From Tubulanus polymorphus (lineage: Eukaryota > Nemertea > Palaeonemertea > Tubulaniformes > Tubulanidae): DNA of 64,000 nt. A program made the position numbers and the translations under genes. Location: contig NC_134036.1 of assembly GCF_964204645.1 (NCBI RefSeq), positions 2,418,001-2,482,000 of the forward strand, in the 5' to 3' direction. The notes beneath the pieces are model-generated. The model saw only the letters and a program-made list of their open reading frames with translations, did no database searches and was not told the DNA's origin. How positions within the stretch are numbered: position 1 is the stretch's first letter; every line of letters starts with the position of its first letter. Below, one piece after another: positions 22,381 through 34,888 of the stretch.

Positions 22381-22905
22381 ATCAGTGATACTCATGGGAG
22401 AAGAGTGGGAGTTGAGAGGGGAAGGTGAAAGGGCATTGAGATGGAGAGGAATGGGTGAGGAGAGAGAGAAGCAGAAAAGGAGATGGAAAGGCTAGAGGCA
22501 AGGTGAGTTGAGAGGTGGAGGCATTGAGAAAAGGCATTGCGATTGAGAAAGGTCGTGGAGTGGCAAAGGAATGGTGAAGAGAGAGAGAAGAGGGAGATGG
22601 AGAGGGAAAGGGTGAGGGATGGTAGGAGAGGCTCAAAGCAGAGGAGAGGGAGTGAGAGGAGATAGGGGCATATGGGAGACAGTTACTAACAGAGAGAGAC
22701 AGGGACAGGGGTAGGAGGCAGCTGGGAGAGGGAGACGGTTACAATAAGGGAAATGGAGAGGGACAGGAAGGAGGCGAGAAAGATGGCAGATTTAAGGGAG
22801 ATGATAGGGATAGATAGGACAGTGATGAAGATGGAAGTGAGAGGGACAGCGAAGATAACAGAGGACAGACAGGAAAAGGCTGAGGTCAGAGGGGACAGAT
22901 GAAGA
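22381..22905 (+). repeat. purine-rich (GA) low-complexity region
   Basis: About 500 bp of GAGAGG- and GGAGAT-like words in loose repeats. Minus-strand serine/proline frames here are composition artefacts. Confidence 0.85.
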
Positions 22906-23535
22906 CCACGAAGACAATTCCCGACTTGTATTAAATGAATGTTTGAATCAATCGAATGCAAGCTGTTGCACTGTGGTGTTCTGTGACTAGATGGACAAAT
23001 AGATAATAAACAAAGCATAAACAGCAACTGTTTATACAACGACAGGATAAAATCAACTGAATAAGTGAAAGACTTGTGGTCTTTATTTCTGTGTCTATTT
23101 TCCTGCCTTTCGTCAAATGCCTGCTAATGAAAATACCACAGATACTGTTATAACTAGTAACAGCAATGGAACTCAAGGTTGATGGCACATATTTATCTCT
23201 CAGTTTAAACATAAGACACATCTACGGTGCAATTATTGACAGACATTATTGTAGGTGCTCAATGACAAAACAGAGGATCTGCCTTTGAAAGATTTCCAAC
23301 CACAGAAAAAAAATCTTAGTTCTTATAGGAAGTCGCTTGCATTCGTGACTGAATAAATCACTGACATCGTTTTAAACAATCGATAGACAATATCAATATC
23401 GCCATATCAACAATCAATAATACACACTGTTCATACGGTGTTTATTTGTAATTAGAAAATCTCGCTCTCCTCCAGCAAAGCGTGCAATTGATAATATCCG
23501 GAGTGTAACTATATATGCAGAAAACCTGAGGATAT
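22906..23535. other. unassigned
   Basis: Mixed AT-rich sequence with no supported gene. Confidence 0.35.
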
Positions 23536-23539
23536 CCAC

Positions 23540-24025
23540 TGACAGCGTAGTTTAGTCTTTCAATCATTAACGATGGGTTCAATCTGATCCTTGTCGTGTA
23601 AGCCATTTTAAAGCATAACATCATAGCACGGCTTCTAAACCACCAGTCAAGGCTTATAACAAAAAACCAAATTTGGGCAGGGTTTTGATTGACAGTCTCC
23701 TCTGAAGGCGCTAGCATAGTCTTACAATCAGTAACAATGGGTTCAATCTGGTCCTTGTCATGTTAGCCATTTTAAAGCACGACATCATAGCACGGCTGCT
23801 AAAGCTTATTGCACCAATCAAGGCTTACACCCAAAAACCAAATTTGGGCAGGGTTTTGATCGAAGGCGCTAGTATAGTCTTAGGATCATTTACCATATGT
23901 TCAATCTGATCCTTATCGTGTTAGCCATTTTAAAGCACGACATCATAGCACGGCTTCTAAACCACCAGTCAAGGCTTATAACCAAAAACCAAATTTGGGC
24001 AGGGTTTTTATCGGTGGTCTCCTCT
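23540..24025 (+). repeat. ~160 bp tandem repeat, 3 copies
   Basis: CATTTTAAAGCACGACATCA, then AGCACGGCTTCTAAACC and CCAAATTTGGGCAGGG, recur at about 23605, 23767 and 23927. Middle segments have gained or lost blocks. Confidence 0.9.
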
Positions 24026-24049
24026 GATTTCAGAATTCTCGTCTAGCCG

Positions 24050-24310
24050 TTTTTACCCATGTATAAACCATGCACCCCCAGATATTCCTGTTCTATGGTG
24101 AGAATTTTTGTCACTATAAACCAGATTCTCAAACCCTACACCCCAGTCAGGTCCATGGTGACAATTTTTTCCGCTCCTGTAACAGCACCGTAAATCATAT
24201 ACCTTCCTATGTTCTATGGTGGCAATTGTAACATGACCTAAACTCATAAACCCCTTCTGTTTCATGGCGACATTTTTGTCAATTGCAACACGACCTCAAA
24301 CCGTGCACAC
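24050..24310 (+). repeat. degenerate ~65 bp tandem repeat
   Basis: About four divergent units containing TATAAACCATGCACCCC, TTCTATGGTGA and AATTTTTGTCA-like words. Confidence 0.7.
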
Positions 24311-24511
24311 CCATCTGTTTACGATGATCAGAAGCAAACACAAGAAGAAGTCTTTCTTCTCATTCGTGATAAAGAAAGACTTTTCGAGGCATTTCTGTCA
24401 TCGCCAACTATGTTTTCTTTTTTCTTTGAAAATAGATCCCAGTGTTTTGATCATTTCGAACGGCCAATAACCGCAGAAGAGTCAAACTATTAAAACACAG
24501 AAGCAAACGGA

Positions 24512-24512
<1 letters not shown>
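24311..24512. other. unassigned
   Basis: No supported feature. Confidence 0.3.
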
Positions 24513-24678
<166 letters not shown>

Positions 24679-24788
24679 TGATAATGGGAAATATTTTCCG
24701 CGACTTTTGTTTCCTTCTTTGAAATAGATTTTAACATGAGTTTCATTCCCTGTATGCAAGTAACCGATAAAAGAAATGTATCTATACA

Positions 24789-24790
<2 letters not shown>

Positions 24791-24850
<60 letters not shown>
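24791..24850. repeat. (AT)n microsatellite
   Basis: About 30 AT units. The region between this and the preceding microsatellite is unique. Confidence 0.97.
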
Positions 24851-24853
<3 letters not shown>

Positions 24854-25343
24854 GGTATTAATTAACCAGGAAGGAGACATACTGTGGCAGGTGATTACTG
24901 CCAATATTAATGATATATCGATAGACAATCTAAATATCAAATCAAACAAGAGATAGAAGGGAGACAAGGGAGAGAGGGGAGAGGGGGGAGAGAGGGAGGA
25001 GAAAGATTAGGTACTCTTTCTGGAGAAATATATTAAGTAATTGAGATCTCGTCCGGACGATTATCTCATATCAGTAACGGCGATTGCGACGCTGAGATGA
25101 GAAAAATCGCCAACCGATGTTGACTAAGATGGATGCAGTTTGACTGATCTGCCTGAAGCAGCTTCTAGCAGCTCCATAAATCACAACTTGCATCCGTACA
25201 ATCGCAGAGTTAAGGAAGTAATTGAAAACTACAACTATTACTTACAATCGCTTTGATATTTCTATGTAAGTTATTATCTTGTCACAGTGGTTATCGACTA
25301 TAGTGACCTAATAATATCATTACAGGTCATAGTAGACACAAGC
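24851..25343. other. spacer with short GA run
   Basis: A GA-rich run lies at 24958-25005; otherwise unassigned up to the tRNA gene. Confidence 0.4.
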
Positions 25344-25416
25344 GGCGCCGTGGCTTAGCGGTTAAAGCGCCTGTCTAGTAAACAGGAGATCCCCGGTTCA
25401 AATCCGGGCGGTGCCT
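25344..25416 (+). tRNA. tRNA-Thr(AGT) copy 2
   Basis: Complete cloverleaf with anticodon AGT in GTCTAGTAAAC and a perfect T arm CCCGGTTCAAATCCGGG. It is preceded by ACACAAGC, a 5' flank shared with other Thr copies. A T run follows near 25431. Confidence 0.96.
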
Positions 25417-26150
25417 GCAATATTTAATTTTTCAACTTTTTCATTTTTACGTCATCTGCGCGCATAGAAAATGATCATATAACTATAGCGCCCCCTGGGG
25501 TCAACACGGAAAAACATCTCGTGGAGATAAAAAGGCTGTAATTGTCGGTAAAACCTTGGATACCGCCACGGTCGACCCCGGCAGCGCGTCAAACTGTTGC
25601 CATCGCTAAAACAATCTCTCAACAATAATCGCAACGGTGACGGTAATCATAGAGACGACGCAATAATGTGCATCATCTTCAGGCGTTCCGTAACATCTCA
25701 ACAATGACGCTACCGCCATCGCCGCCGACAACGCCGAAAGTGTCGTGTCCGCTTTAATTGTTGTCACATGCTGTTTTTACGTTAATGAATGCGACGCGAA
25801 CGCATTTCGCATTTCCGTTAATTAGAGACCGAATTCCCTTAACGACAACGTTAACAACAATCGCGGCGGTTACCGAGAGAGATGCGGAGATTGCCGTGGA
25901 TTGCGATGAGTTAACGACTAAGCGTTGAGTGCATGAGCTGTGGACAGAGTAAGTGGATGAGGTGGATGTGGACAGAATGAGTGGATAAAGAGAGTGGATG
26001 GACAGAGTTAGGGTGTGTGGATAAGGTGGACATCTAGTGAGACCAATCATTGACATTGCCATCGGATTCTTTTACTAAAACTCCAGATACAGAGTCCTTA
26101 AATGTGTCCCACAAAAATCCCAATAAAAAAACTCTAACATCATGGCATCT
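25417..26150. other. unassigned, GC-containing
   Basis: GGATAAG/GTGGAT-like words repeat near 25940-26035. No exon recognised. Confidence 0.3.
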
Positions 26151-26151
26151 T

Positions 26152-26225
26152 ACACGCCCGCCAGCCAGCCGGCCAGCCCGGCCAGCCCAGCCCGCCAGCC
26201 CAGCCCAGCCCAGCCCAGCCCGCCA
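26152..26225 (+). repeat. GCC-CAGCC simple repeat
   Basis: GC-rich CCAGCCCAGCCCGCCAG units, about 75 bp. Not coding. Confidence 0.9.
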
Positions 26226-26934
26226 GTCCACCGTGCAATCAGTTCATTTAAAAAGAGGCAACATATATTCCCGATTTAGATATAGATATTCAAGTTAGTC
26301 GGGAAAAAAATTTCTAAGTGATCTTTCATCAACTGCAAACTATGTTGTGGAGAACTGGAAGCTGAACCTATTCTAAAAGTAGTAATCTCTTCTAGCAGAG
26401 TGATAGTCAGGAAGTTAATCAACAGAGATAGCTACGATATCGGATCAGGTTAATATCGATATAAATCTTTTTATAAACGACAAGCCACACGATCCCCTTC
26501 CCGATCCCCCCACCCAATAGCATACGATAAGCTATCGATAATTTGTGGACCATTTTCGCAATTGTCTAAAGTAGCCTGTAAATAACATCGCGCTGGTGTT
26601 GCTATATAACACCGGCCTTTGTGTTGGTCATTTATGAGCTTTTTTCTCCGTTAAACAATCTCCATAAATGGTAAAAAATACCCAGTAAATACCCAATAAT
26701 GGATATAAGTAAGAAAATTGGCGGAATATGAAAATTTCCCGTGAAATTGCGGGCGGTAATTTTTGTGGTCGATTCTAGGGACGATAAAGAGAGTAATAGA
26801 ATTGATGATGAAATATCGGTGAGAATTTGCCGGAATAAGACGATAGTTTCCCATTATCTGAGATGATAGTTTTTGTATCTCAAGGTTTCGAGTTTTGTAG
26901 GCGTTTAGTGATAAGTGTTTGTGATGTGATAGAT
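26226..26934. other. unassigned
   Basis: AT-rich. The 158-residue minus frame at 26651-27127 runs into a dispersed repeat and resembles no known protein. Confidence 0.35.
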
Positions 26935-27235
26935 GAATTTGTTTTTTGAGCAACTGCAGCCCCAGATAAATGCCAGTAACCAATTTTTGACTAACTACAG
27001 CCCCAGAATGTCTAGAACAAGTCCATGTACACACACAGCTAATACTACTATTCATTAGTAGCGAAAGCTTGTGCACCAAATTAATAGTTAACCTATATAG
27101 TACTACTTGCATGTTATTTATTTTCAATTGTCACTATGTCAACTATCAACTGGAATTAACTCTAACCAATTTTTGACTAACAACAGCCCCTGAATGTCCT
27201 GAATGAGTCCACGCACACACACACACACACACAGC
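26935..27235 (+). repeat. dispersed repeat C, two tandem copies, plus (CA)n
   Basis: Two copies of ATTTTTGACTAAC-ACAGCCCC followed by AATGTC-TGAA-GAGTCCA, separated by about 180 bp; a (CA)8-type run lies at 27210-27230. Confidence 0.7.
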
Positions 27236-27489
27236 CTAATACTCACGTTGCTATCAGTTATTGTTTTCGGTGCAGACGCTCGCGAGAAACACAAGTTCCA
27301 GCAACGATATTTATATCATAATAATAATAATAACTTGTAACAAACTCTCAGACGTTTTTATTACGTCGTAAACAATGTCTACGTAAACGTAAACGTTTAT
27401 CGTGTGTGTCGACGATTAATACGATGTTGGTCACGTTTTAGCGGCCGGTGATGAGAGATTTTATACGCAGTGCCCCTTACTGTAAACAG

Positions 27490-27615
27490 CAGAGAACTGA
27501 GGCAAATAGAGAAGAGCCGAAAGACAAAAAGAGAGAGAGAGAGAAATAAGAAGAGAAGAGAGTGAGAAATGAGAAGAGAGACAGAGAAAAGAGAAGAGAG
27601 AAAAGAGAAGAGCCT
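27490..27615 (+). repeat. GA-rich tract
   Basis: AGAGAGA and AGAAGAG words only. The leucine/serine open frame on the minus strand is an artefact. Confidence 0.9.
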
Positions 27616-27754
27616 GTTATAACCGATAACTGATAACAATCTGGCCAATCAATAAATAGATTAGGCTGGGACAATCACCACCCCCTAACGGCAGCTTTTG
27701 GAGCAGAGAATTTGAAATAAAAAAATTAAGTCATTTTATTTGGAATTACTTCCA

Positions 27755-27886
27755 GGGGTCGGTTGCATAGTTATGGCTTAGACTTAAGACCAACTTAGTT
27801 CTAAAGCCAACCTAACAATTTAAGACCAGTCTTAAGATTTAAGACCTCTTTTTGTGAAATAAGTCACAACTGTGCAACTGGCCCCT
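27755..27886. mobile_element. palindromic MITE family M1
   Basis: Terminal inverted repeats GGGGTCGGTTGCATAGTT and (reverse complement of right end) GGGGCCAGTTGCACAGTT, 15 of 18 identical. Interior is GACTTAAGACCA ... AGACCAGTCTTAAG. It has no coding capacity. A decayed relative lies at 49130-49235, and arrays of its interior at 21695-22030 and 31375-31640. Confidence 0.75.
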
Positions 27887-28500
27887 GACGATGGGGTATT
27901 TAAGAATATCGGTGTTGAATAAAATTTCTACTAGCGGTAAATTCTAATTTCCATCTAAAAATCATTTTCTTCTTTGTTTCGTCTTTCTCTTGATCTCCCT
28001 TCTCCTCTTCATAAAGGAATGGCCCTCGCATTTGCGATACAGCCTTGAGGCTTTGGGTCAGTCCTTCATAGAACCATCTCCTACTTAATGTATTAAATTA
28101 GTATTTTCATTTTGGATGAATTATTATATATTAGCTTACAAAATGGACAAAACTTCCCTTAAAACCGCGCCGATGAGTCGGATTTATGAATTCTCAAATT
28201 CCTCTACGCCTCACATAATTCTGAAGCCGGACGTCGATGTAACTGCTGCGGATTGACAACGGAAAGGATTATACGCGTTTATTCTCTGAATACGGCGCAA
28301 ACCAACACCAACGTCCGGTATTATTTCGGTACGCGCAGCAGCGGGTATCATCTGTCTCTCTGAGATTAAGGTCAAGGTCGTGCGTGGTGAGTCGACTGAC
28401 TACAATACCAGCGGAAATACCGGAAATTAACGCGAGGATCTTATAATAATATGATACAGACACCAAACGTACAATAACGGGTAAACTATACCGATAAATC
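27887..28500. other. unassigned
   Basis: No supported exon or repeat. CpG-containing near 28150-28430. Confidence 0.3.
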
Positions 28501-28504
28501 TAGG

Positions 28505-28740
28505 AATGGGCGGGAAGAGGGGGCAGGGCGGAGTGGGAGGATAGCAGGGAATGGGATGGAAGAGAGGGTGTGGAATCAGAGGGGATATGAGGAGTAGTGG
28601 TAGGATGGAAGCAGGGAGTGGGAGGGGAGTCAGAAGGGCCCAGCAGTGGAGATGTGAGGATGTCAAGGAATGGGAGATTGGGACGGGAAGAGGGGCGGAG
28701 CTAGGAAAATTGGAAGGCCTCGGTCCAGAAGAAGAGAAAT
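28505..28740 (+). repeat. G/A-rich low-complexity region
   Basis: GGGA-, GGAGTGGGA- and GAGATG-like words. The proline-rich minus frame is a composition artefact. Confidence 0.75.
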
Positions 28741-29194
28741 CATTTCCCGCATAAAGCAGCAATGTCAAAAGGCCTCTTGGGGTTCCGCATAGAATTTGAG
28801 AAACTGCAGGAACGACGGGGATTATGACAGGAATATCGGGTATTGTTACAAAGGACACAAAAATATCCTTTGATAATAATAAGAGGCGGTGGTTTAATGA
28901 GCGAGCTAAATCTCGACGGACCTGAGATTTCACCCGTCTCTCGTGAGAGAACCGCTACAACTCACGCAGTACCGGAAACTACGCGTCATTAAACAACTTC
29001 CGGCAGTAACAGACGCATCTAATGAAGGCTTGTATCCGATCAGAGAGAGAGGAGAGAGAGGAGAGAGAGTAGAGAGAGGAGAGAGAGGGAGAGAGAGAAG
29101 TGTATAATACTGACTAATTCCCTGGGTACTAGTTTATATCCGCGGGTTCTCGTGCAAAACTGGTCTATAAAACTCAGGCATGATCTACGCAATC
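28741..29194. other. spacer with GAGAGAGAG run at 29040-29098
   Basis: Otherwise no supported feature. Confidence 0.4.
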
Positions 29195-29510
29195 TGTTGG
29201 TCAGGGTTGTCAAAGTGTCTCTGTTGGTCATGATTACCAAAATGTCTCTGTTGGTCAGGATTACCAAAATGTCTCTGTTGGTCAGGATTACCAAAATGTC
29301 TCTGTTAGTCAGGATTACCAAAATGTCTCTGTTGGTCAGGATTACCAAAATGTCTCTGTTAGTCAGGGTTGTCAAAATGTCTCTGTTAGTCAGGGTTGTC
29401 AAAATATCTCTGTTAGTCAGGGTTGTCAAAATATCTATGTTGGTCAGGTACACCGAAATGTCTATGTTGGTCAGAATTACCAAAATGTCTCTGTTGGTCA
29501 GGATTACCGC
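29195..29510 (+). repeat. 27 bp minisatellite, ~12 copies
   Basis: Units of TGTCTCTGTTGGTCAGGATT + ACCAAAA, with a second subtype GGTTGTCAAAA. The period is divisible by three, so both strands stay open (SLLVRITKM and the reverse LTNRDILVI); the frames are artefacts. Confidence 0.95.
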
Positions 29511-29552
29511 AGTGTGTGTTGATTGGGGCGTCACAGGTTACGTTAGTCTGTT

Positions 29553-29630
29553 GGGACTAACTTAATTCAGTTTCAATTGAGGTAGCCTCCCCGGGTTAAA
29601 GACGATACCAGTCTATAAAACCGGGCCCAC
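29553..29630. mobile_element. half copy of palindromic MITE family M2
   Basis: GGACTAACTTAATTCAG ... CCCCGGGTTAAAGACGATA then CCAGTCTATAAAACCGGGCC, matching the right arm of the elements at 54421-54636. Confidence 0.7.
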
Positions 29631-29639
29631 TTCTTTAGT

Positions 29640-29715
29640 TGATGGCATGTACCTGCGCACCTCGGCCAGGTGGCGAGTCTCGATGCCATCAGGTTCAAAT
29701 GCAATCCTCGGTTTG
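29640..29715 (+). mobile_element. possible SINE fragment with B box
   Basis: GGCCAGGTGGCGAGTCTCG followed about 10 bp later by GGTTCAAATGC, weakly like the SINE-like elements at 2.1-2.4 kb. Confidence 0.3.
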
Positions 29716-30119
29716 ATATTTAATGCATTAAAATTCACACGCGGATTTCTACCTGACTAGTATTTCATTGATTCGACACACAGCCCTCCCTCTCCCCCTC
29801 CCACCCCTGGATGTTATAACAATTCTCCACTGCTTGTCGTGGTGGGGAATAGATTAGATACAGATAAATTGCTGAGTTTTATCGCCCCGCTTGAAGCCGC
29901 TCCAACAGCGGACGATGAAGCCAATCAACAATGGACGCCGTTGTTGCCCTTGACAAACGGTAAGTACGATAGATAGAGATACAGGTAGAATGGAGTGGTT
30001 AATGTGATTACACACGCTGTTAGAGACAGGATATCCGCAACGGGGCAATAAATCCGAGAATTTCAATTCCGATCTATTCATGGAAAGTGAATTGATTCGA
30101 ATTACGTGATAGTTTAGAT

Positions 30120-30450
30120 AAGTGGCTGGTCTCCAGAGCGGGTTAACAGAGTTCGTTGAGGTGGCTGGTGCCAGGTACGGTATAGCGAACTGTCTCCAGA
30201 GCGGGTTAACAGGGTTCGTTGAGGTAGGGTTCGTTGAGGTGGCTGGTGCCAGGTACGGGGATAGCGAACTCTCTCCAGCGCGGGTTAACAGGGTTCGTTG
30301 AGGTGGCTGGTGCCAGGTACGGGGATAGCGAACTCTCTCCAGCGCGGGTTAAAAGGGTTCATTGAGGTGGCTGGTGCCAGGTACGGGGATAGCAAACTGT
30401 CTCCAGAGCGGGTTAACGGAGTTTGTAGAGGTAGCTGGTGCCAATTGCTG
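30120..30450 (+). repeat. 64 bp tandem repeat, ~5 copies
   Basis: GTGGCTGGTGCCAGGTACGG at 30161, 30239, 30303 and 30367, each followed by GCGAACTSTCTCCAG and GCGGGTTAACAGGGTTC. Confidence 0.93.
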
Positions 30451-31049
30451 GTCTCCAAATGAACTTAGACTAGTTTTAAATTGAAGCAACAACACTGCAC
30501 AACACTGACACCATGTGCTTTCATTAAATTGATTTCAACTTCCTTTCTCCCTGTATTCTCTCCTCTTCTCTTGTGCTTTCCTCACTCTTGTGCTTTCCAC
30601 ATTCTTCGCTGTCCTCTCTCCTCTATCAATGTCATCTCTCCCTTTTTCCTCTCGCCTTTCTCTTTCCTCTCCCTCTCCTCTCTCCTCTCTCCCCTCCCTC
30701 TTTTGTCATTGTCAAGTTCTTCCTTTAAAAATTCCATGTCATCTGAAATTTACATGACGATATGACAGTGTTCACATCTGCCCGCAGAGAGACTAATCAG
30801 TCTGTGATGGTGATCATCTCAATAAAGTATGTCAAACACAGGGTGGTGCAGTGTTCTCAGAAACCACCGATCGACCTGGTGTATGGCGCGCGACATGGCG
30901 GGGATGGTGCAGTGTTCTCAGAAACCGCCGATCGACCTGGTACGCCATGTGCGACATTGTGGGGGTGCCAACAAGCAGCCAGATGACTTTCAAAACAACG
31001 ATGAAATCTCAGACAGCGATGAAACGACTAATTAGCGAGAATTAGATTA
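30451..31049. other. unassigned; short 60 bp duplication
   Basis: A CT-rich run at 30540-30720. GGTGCAGTGTTCTCAGAAAC followed by GCCGATCGACCTGGT is present twice (30843 and 30905). No gene. Confidence 0.5.
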
Positions 31050-31152
31050 ATGTGACGTAGACAGACATCAGACATTAGACAGACAGACATCAGACATTAG
31101 ACAGACAGACATAAGACAGATAGACATCAGACAGATAGACATCAGACATTGG
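31050..31152 (+). repeat. AGACAGACATCAGACATT short tandem repeat
   Basis: About five loose units of 18-24 bp. Confidence 0.85.
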
Positions 31153-31374
31153 TTTTTATTTAGCAGTTCAGAGATCTGAATCCTATTATTTTACCAGAGC
31201 CATTCTTATAGATGAATCAAGAAGAAGACAACACAATATCCGCGAACGAGGAATAAATGCCCCTGATGATAGTTTTTATAGCCGAAACGTAACGCAAATT
31301 TACGTTACGGATTTCTGGCGTCCATTTTTATAGACTTACATAGTTTATAGAACAATTGTCACTGGTTTTGAATA

Positions 31375-31640
31375 TTAAGACTGGTCTTTAACTAGTTTTA
31401 TTAGTTGTAACACTGAGATGGTGTAAGGCTGGTCTTAAATCATAGTCTTTTATCCCAACCCTAATTAATCACAAATTCAAAGATTTGCTTAGACTGGTTT
31501 CAAGTTGTTAGATTGGTTATAGAACCAAAATGAGCTTAGACTGGGTTTAAGTTGTTAGATCGGTTATAGAACCAAAATGAGCTTAGACTGGTCTCAAGTT
31601 GTTAGATACAACTAAAGAACTAAAATGGTCTTAAGGCTCG
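31375..31640 (+). repeat. tandem array related to the M1 MITE
   Basis: GCTTAGACTGG, TTAAGTTGTTAGAT and TGGTTATAGAACCAAAATGA repeat three to four times, as in the 21.7-22.0 kb array. Confidence 0.75.
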
Positions 31641-34008
31641 TCTGGAATATGTAACTTCAAAAAGCACCTCACACATCGTGGAATTATTTGAAATGTCGTC
31701 GATTAGCAAATATTCGAAATGGAATCTCTCAGTGTTGGTAATTGTGTATTCTGCCTACAATTCGAAATCTGTCAAAACAAGCCAATAACTCAGCCACGTT
31801 AGGAAGAAAGTCGATCCCCGTTTGCTGATTGGGTGACTAATTAAAGTCAGTTTATAAATCAGAATCAAGTAAAGAAATATTCAAACGAAGTGACACGGAA
31901 AGATGCCACTTAACTCGGTCAAGGTCGAATCAAGAAAAAACCCGCCCCGCAATCAACACGCCCGTTAATGATTTCAAAAACTTCTAGACGTCTAGGTTCG
32001 ATTGCACAGTAGACTCCGCTCAAATCAGATATTTTGGGACGGTAAAAATGAGAGACGAAAATATCTCCTTGGGACGGTAAAAATGCGTCTGACTATAGCC
32101 ATATCTTACTAATGTATTTCATATATAGTGTCACAAAAAGATATCTCAATGAACATCAAGTTGGACAGATCCGTCTCTGGACGAGTTCTACTCTGTAAGT
32201 CTTGAAAGAGACAGGAAAGATGATATCAATTTAGGATCTTTAAAAAGCACATTTTCTCATGTCAGTTGACTATAGAGAGAGAGAGAGAGAGAGTCTCCTT
32301 TTTCACGTCTTGTATTTTGATTTTTTATATTAATTCTTGATAAATAGATTTAAACCTTGATTTTTATATCTATCAAATTTGTGAACAGCAAGTTTTAATT
32401 TCATTATTTCCAAAACTTTTCCCAGAAAAACAAACTTCCTACTACCTAATTTCATTCAGGTCGTTCCACCTGTCCGCCGGGGATAAATCACGCACAAAGT
32501 GGAAAAGTCTCCACTTCAACTTCTATCGAAATCAGAAAACTGACAAATATCAACCCGAGGATTAGATGAAGCCCCTGACGGTAAAGATCATATCGGTCAC
32601 ACTCATATTAAAACCGCTTAATTTCAGATATGGCAGAGTTGTCGGAAATGCGTTTGAAGATTAGCACGAGAGATTGGGGGAGGGAGGAAGCAAAGTTTGA
32701 AAGGCTTCAACCACCCACAGCAGTCATACAAACTATAAACCGACAGTATCAACAGTTTTTTAAACCAGAAATCCGCTTTCAACCATGAACCACGTAAAAA
32801 ATAGTGAAACCAAAACAGTTGTATTTTATTCGAATGTTCAAGGCCTGCAGGTTGTAGCTATTTCAACGTTTTTCCAAACTTGATACCTTTTTCTTACTTC
32901 TTTTACACAAATTGTCGACAAAAGCCAACAGTGTCAATTTGAAAGCAAAAAACTTTAGGGTCCAGATTCGTGAAAATTTTTAAGCCTTAAATCAGTTTTA
33001 AGATTAAATTGCTGAAAACATGAAGTTGCCAAAATAGTAATCAAATCAAAAATTTCTAGATTAAGTTTTTTCGTGTAAATGGACCGTAGCTGGGAGTTAA
33101 AGAATAAATGTTAAGATTTCTAACCAATGATTGTTTACCCTTAAAACATATAAGATAGAAAAACTCCATAGTTTTAAGATCAAGGTGACACCGATTGAGG
33201 TGAGCTGCACCTACAGTCTGACAGACTGATGCAATCAGTTCAAAAGCCGATCTCCAATAAACGCCCCGTCTCCACACGACAGAGACAGCGTCGCGGTGAC
33301 AAGCAATCTCAATCAATAAATTACTACGCATTTCGTTTTTTTCCGACTCGAGTCAGATTCCTAGAATCCCAGGTGATATCGGAGTACGATCTGCTTAATC
33401 CGGGAGCACGGGAACCAGTCAATATAGAACTCATCATTATCGTCATCGTGTGGAACCATAAAATACAATACAGTCAACCAGTCCAAAAAATCTCCCCTCA
33501 CACCGCAGCCGCGTATCCGATAAATCTTTATGCCAATTACGTCGCGAGATTCATGCGTCAAATTTCCGGCGATTGTCCGCAACAGATGACTTGTTACTAC
33601 CGGTGATATATTGGACGGGTTGCCGGTAATATATCGGACTGGTTGCCGGTCATAACGAAGCGATAATCAACGCGCGTTTCCCCGGTGATCAAATACAGTA
33701 AAATGCGGTAAATAGCAAATTTATTCGTTCGTCAAGAGAGTTCGAGTGTCTAAGCAGGAAAGAGGATTACCACGGATTAGAGGGGATTAGAGGAGATTAG
33801 AGCGGATTAACGGGATGGGAAATGTATCTGTTACGAGCCTATTAGTCTTTTATTATTAGTGATAGCGTTAGATTAAGACGTTGGCGCTAGGGCCGGAGAT
33901 ATGACCTGGCTGGAAGCAAAATTAGATTAGAATTAAGTCTGCTGGTTGGAGATTGGCAGACGCTAAACGCACAGTATCAATCGGTAGCCTGTAACCACAA
34001 TCTTCTCA
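31641..34008. other. unassigned low-information DNA
   Basis: AT-rich, with a GA run at 32275-32295 and GGGACGGTAAAAATG present twice (32037 and 32074). The plus frame at 33229-33606 and its minus overlap have no recognisable domain. Confidence 0.35.
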
Positions 34009-34009
34009 G

Positions 34010-34385
34010 AAGTGTGAAGTGTGGATGATCAGTTTTTGAAAGTGTGCCATGTCTAATGTCTGATGTTTGTAGCTCATTTTCAATTAGAAATGTCTCAGGT
34101 GAAGTAATGAACACATGTGAAGTGTGGACGATCAGATTTTGAAAGTTGTGCTGATAAAATGTCTAATGTCTGGTGTTTGTAGTTCATTTTCAATTAGAAA
34201 TGTCTCAGGTGAAGCACTGAACACATGTGAAGTGTGGACGATCAGATTTTGAAAGTGAGCTGATAAAATATCTAATGTCTGGTGTTTGTAGTTCATTTTC
34301 AATTAGAAATGTCTCAGGTGAAGCACTGAACACATGTGAAGTGTCGACGATCAGATTTTGAAAGTGAGCTGATTAATTGTCTAAT
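34010..34385 (+). repeat. ~110 bp tandem repeat, 3.3 copies
   Basis: ACATGTGAAGTGTGGACGAT at about 34113, 34223 and 34332; units also contain GGTGTTTGTAGTTCATTTTC and AGAAATGTCTCAGGTGAAGC. Confidence 0.93.
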
Positions 34386-34488
34386 CATGAAGATCATCTT
34401 GCGCTGACGTCACCAAGAAGGATAGACGAAACAGACAAGATTATGACGTAACAAAGGTGAGATAAAGAAGTGCCGTCTGCGCCAGACA

Positions 34489-34511
34489 ACAGCAGCAGCA
34501 GCAGCAGCAGC
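34489..34511 (+). repeat. (CAG)n triplet repeat
   Basis: Seven to eight CAG units, not in a supported coding frame. Confidence 0.95.
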
Positions 34512-34888
34512 TTCAGATGCAGAATGGCTGTGAGTAATGGGAATGATGAGAAATGATTGAAGCGCCGGGATCTCCGACAGTCATGATATTTCAATCACAA
34601 TACGAGCGATCAGTTCGTTCAGCGCGGCGACAGCAGCAGAAATGGCTCAACGAAGCTGATTCAGTGATTGTTATTCATCTCGACGAGTCGCATTGAGAAT
34701 GGGAGATTGGACGGGAATGGAGAGAATGGGCGAAATTAAATGGATATATATATATGTCAGAAATGGTTTCGAAACAGGTGAAATTCCTAATGAATAAAAG
34801 ATAAATAATTCATTTTTGATCGTTGGATTTAAATATTTTGACAACGGTCCTAGATTTAATCTTAAAAGAAAATACTTTCGACTATAAA

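Noticed and set aside
29040-29565. Overlapping 137- and 164-residue frames on opposite strands
   Set aside because: 27 bp repeat artefact; both strands open in the same place.
33229-33606. 125-residue plus frame in GC-richer DNA
   Set aside because: No family resemblance and an equally open antisense frame.
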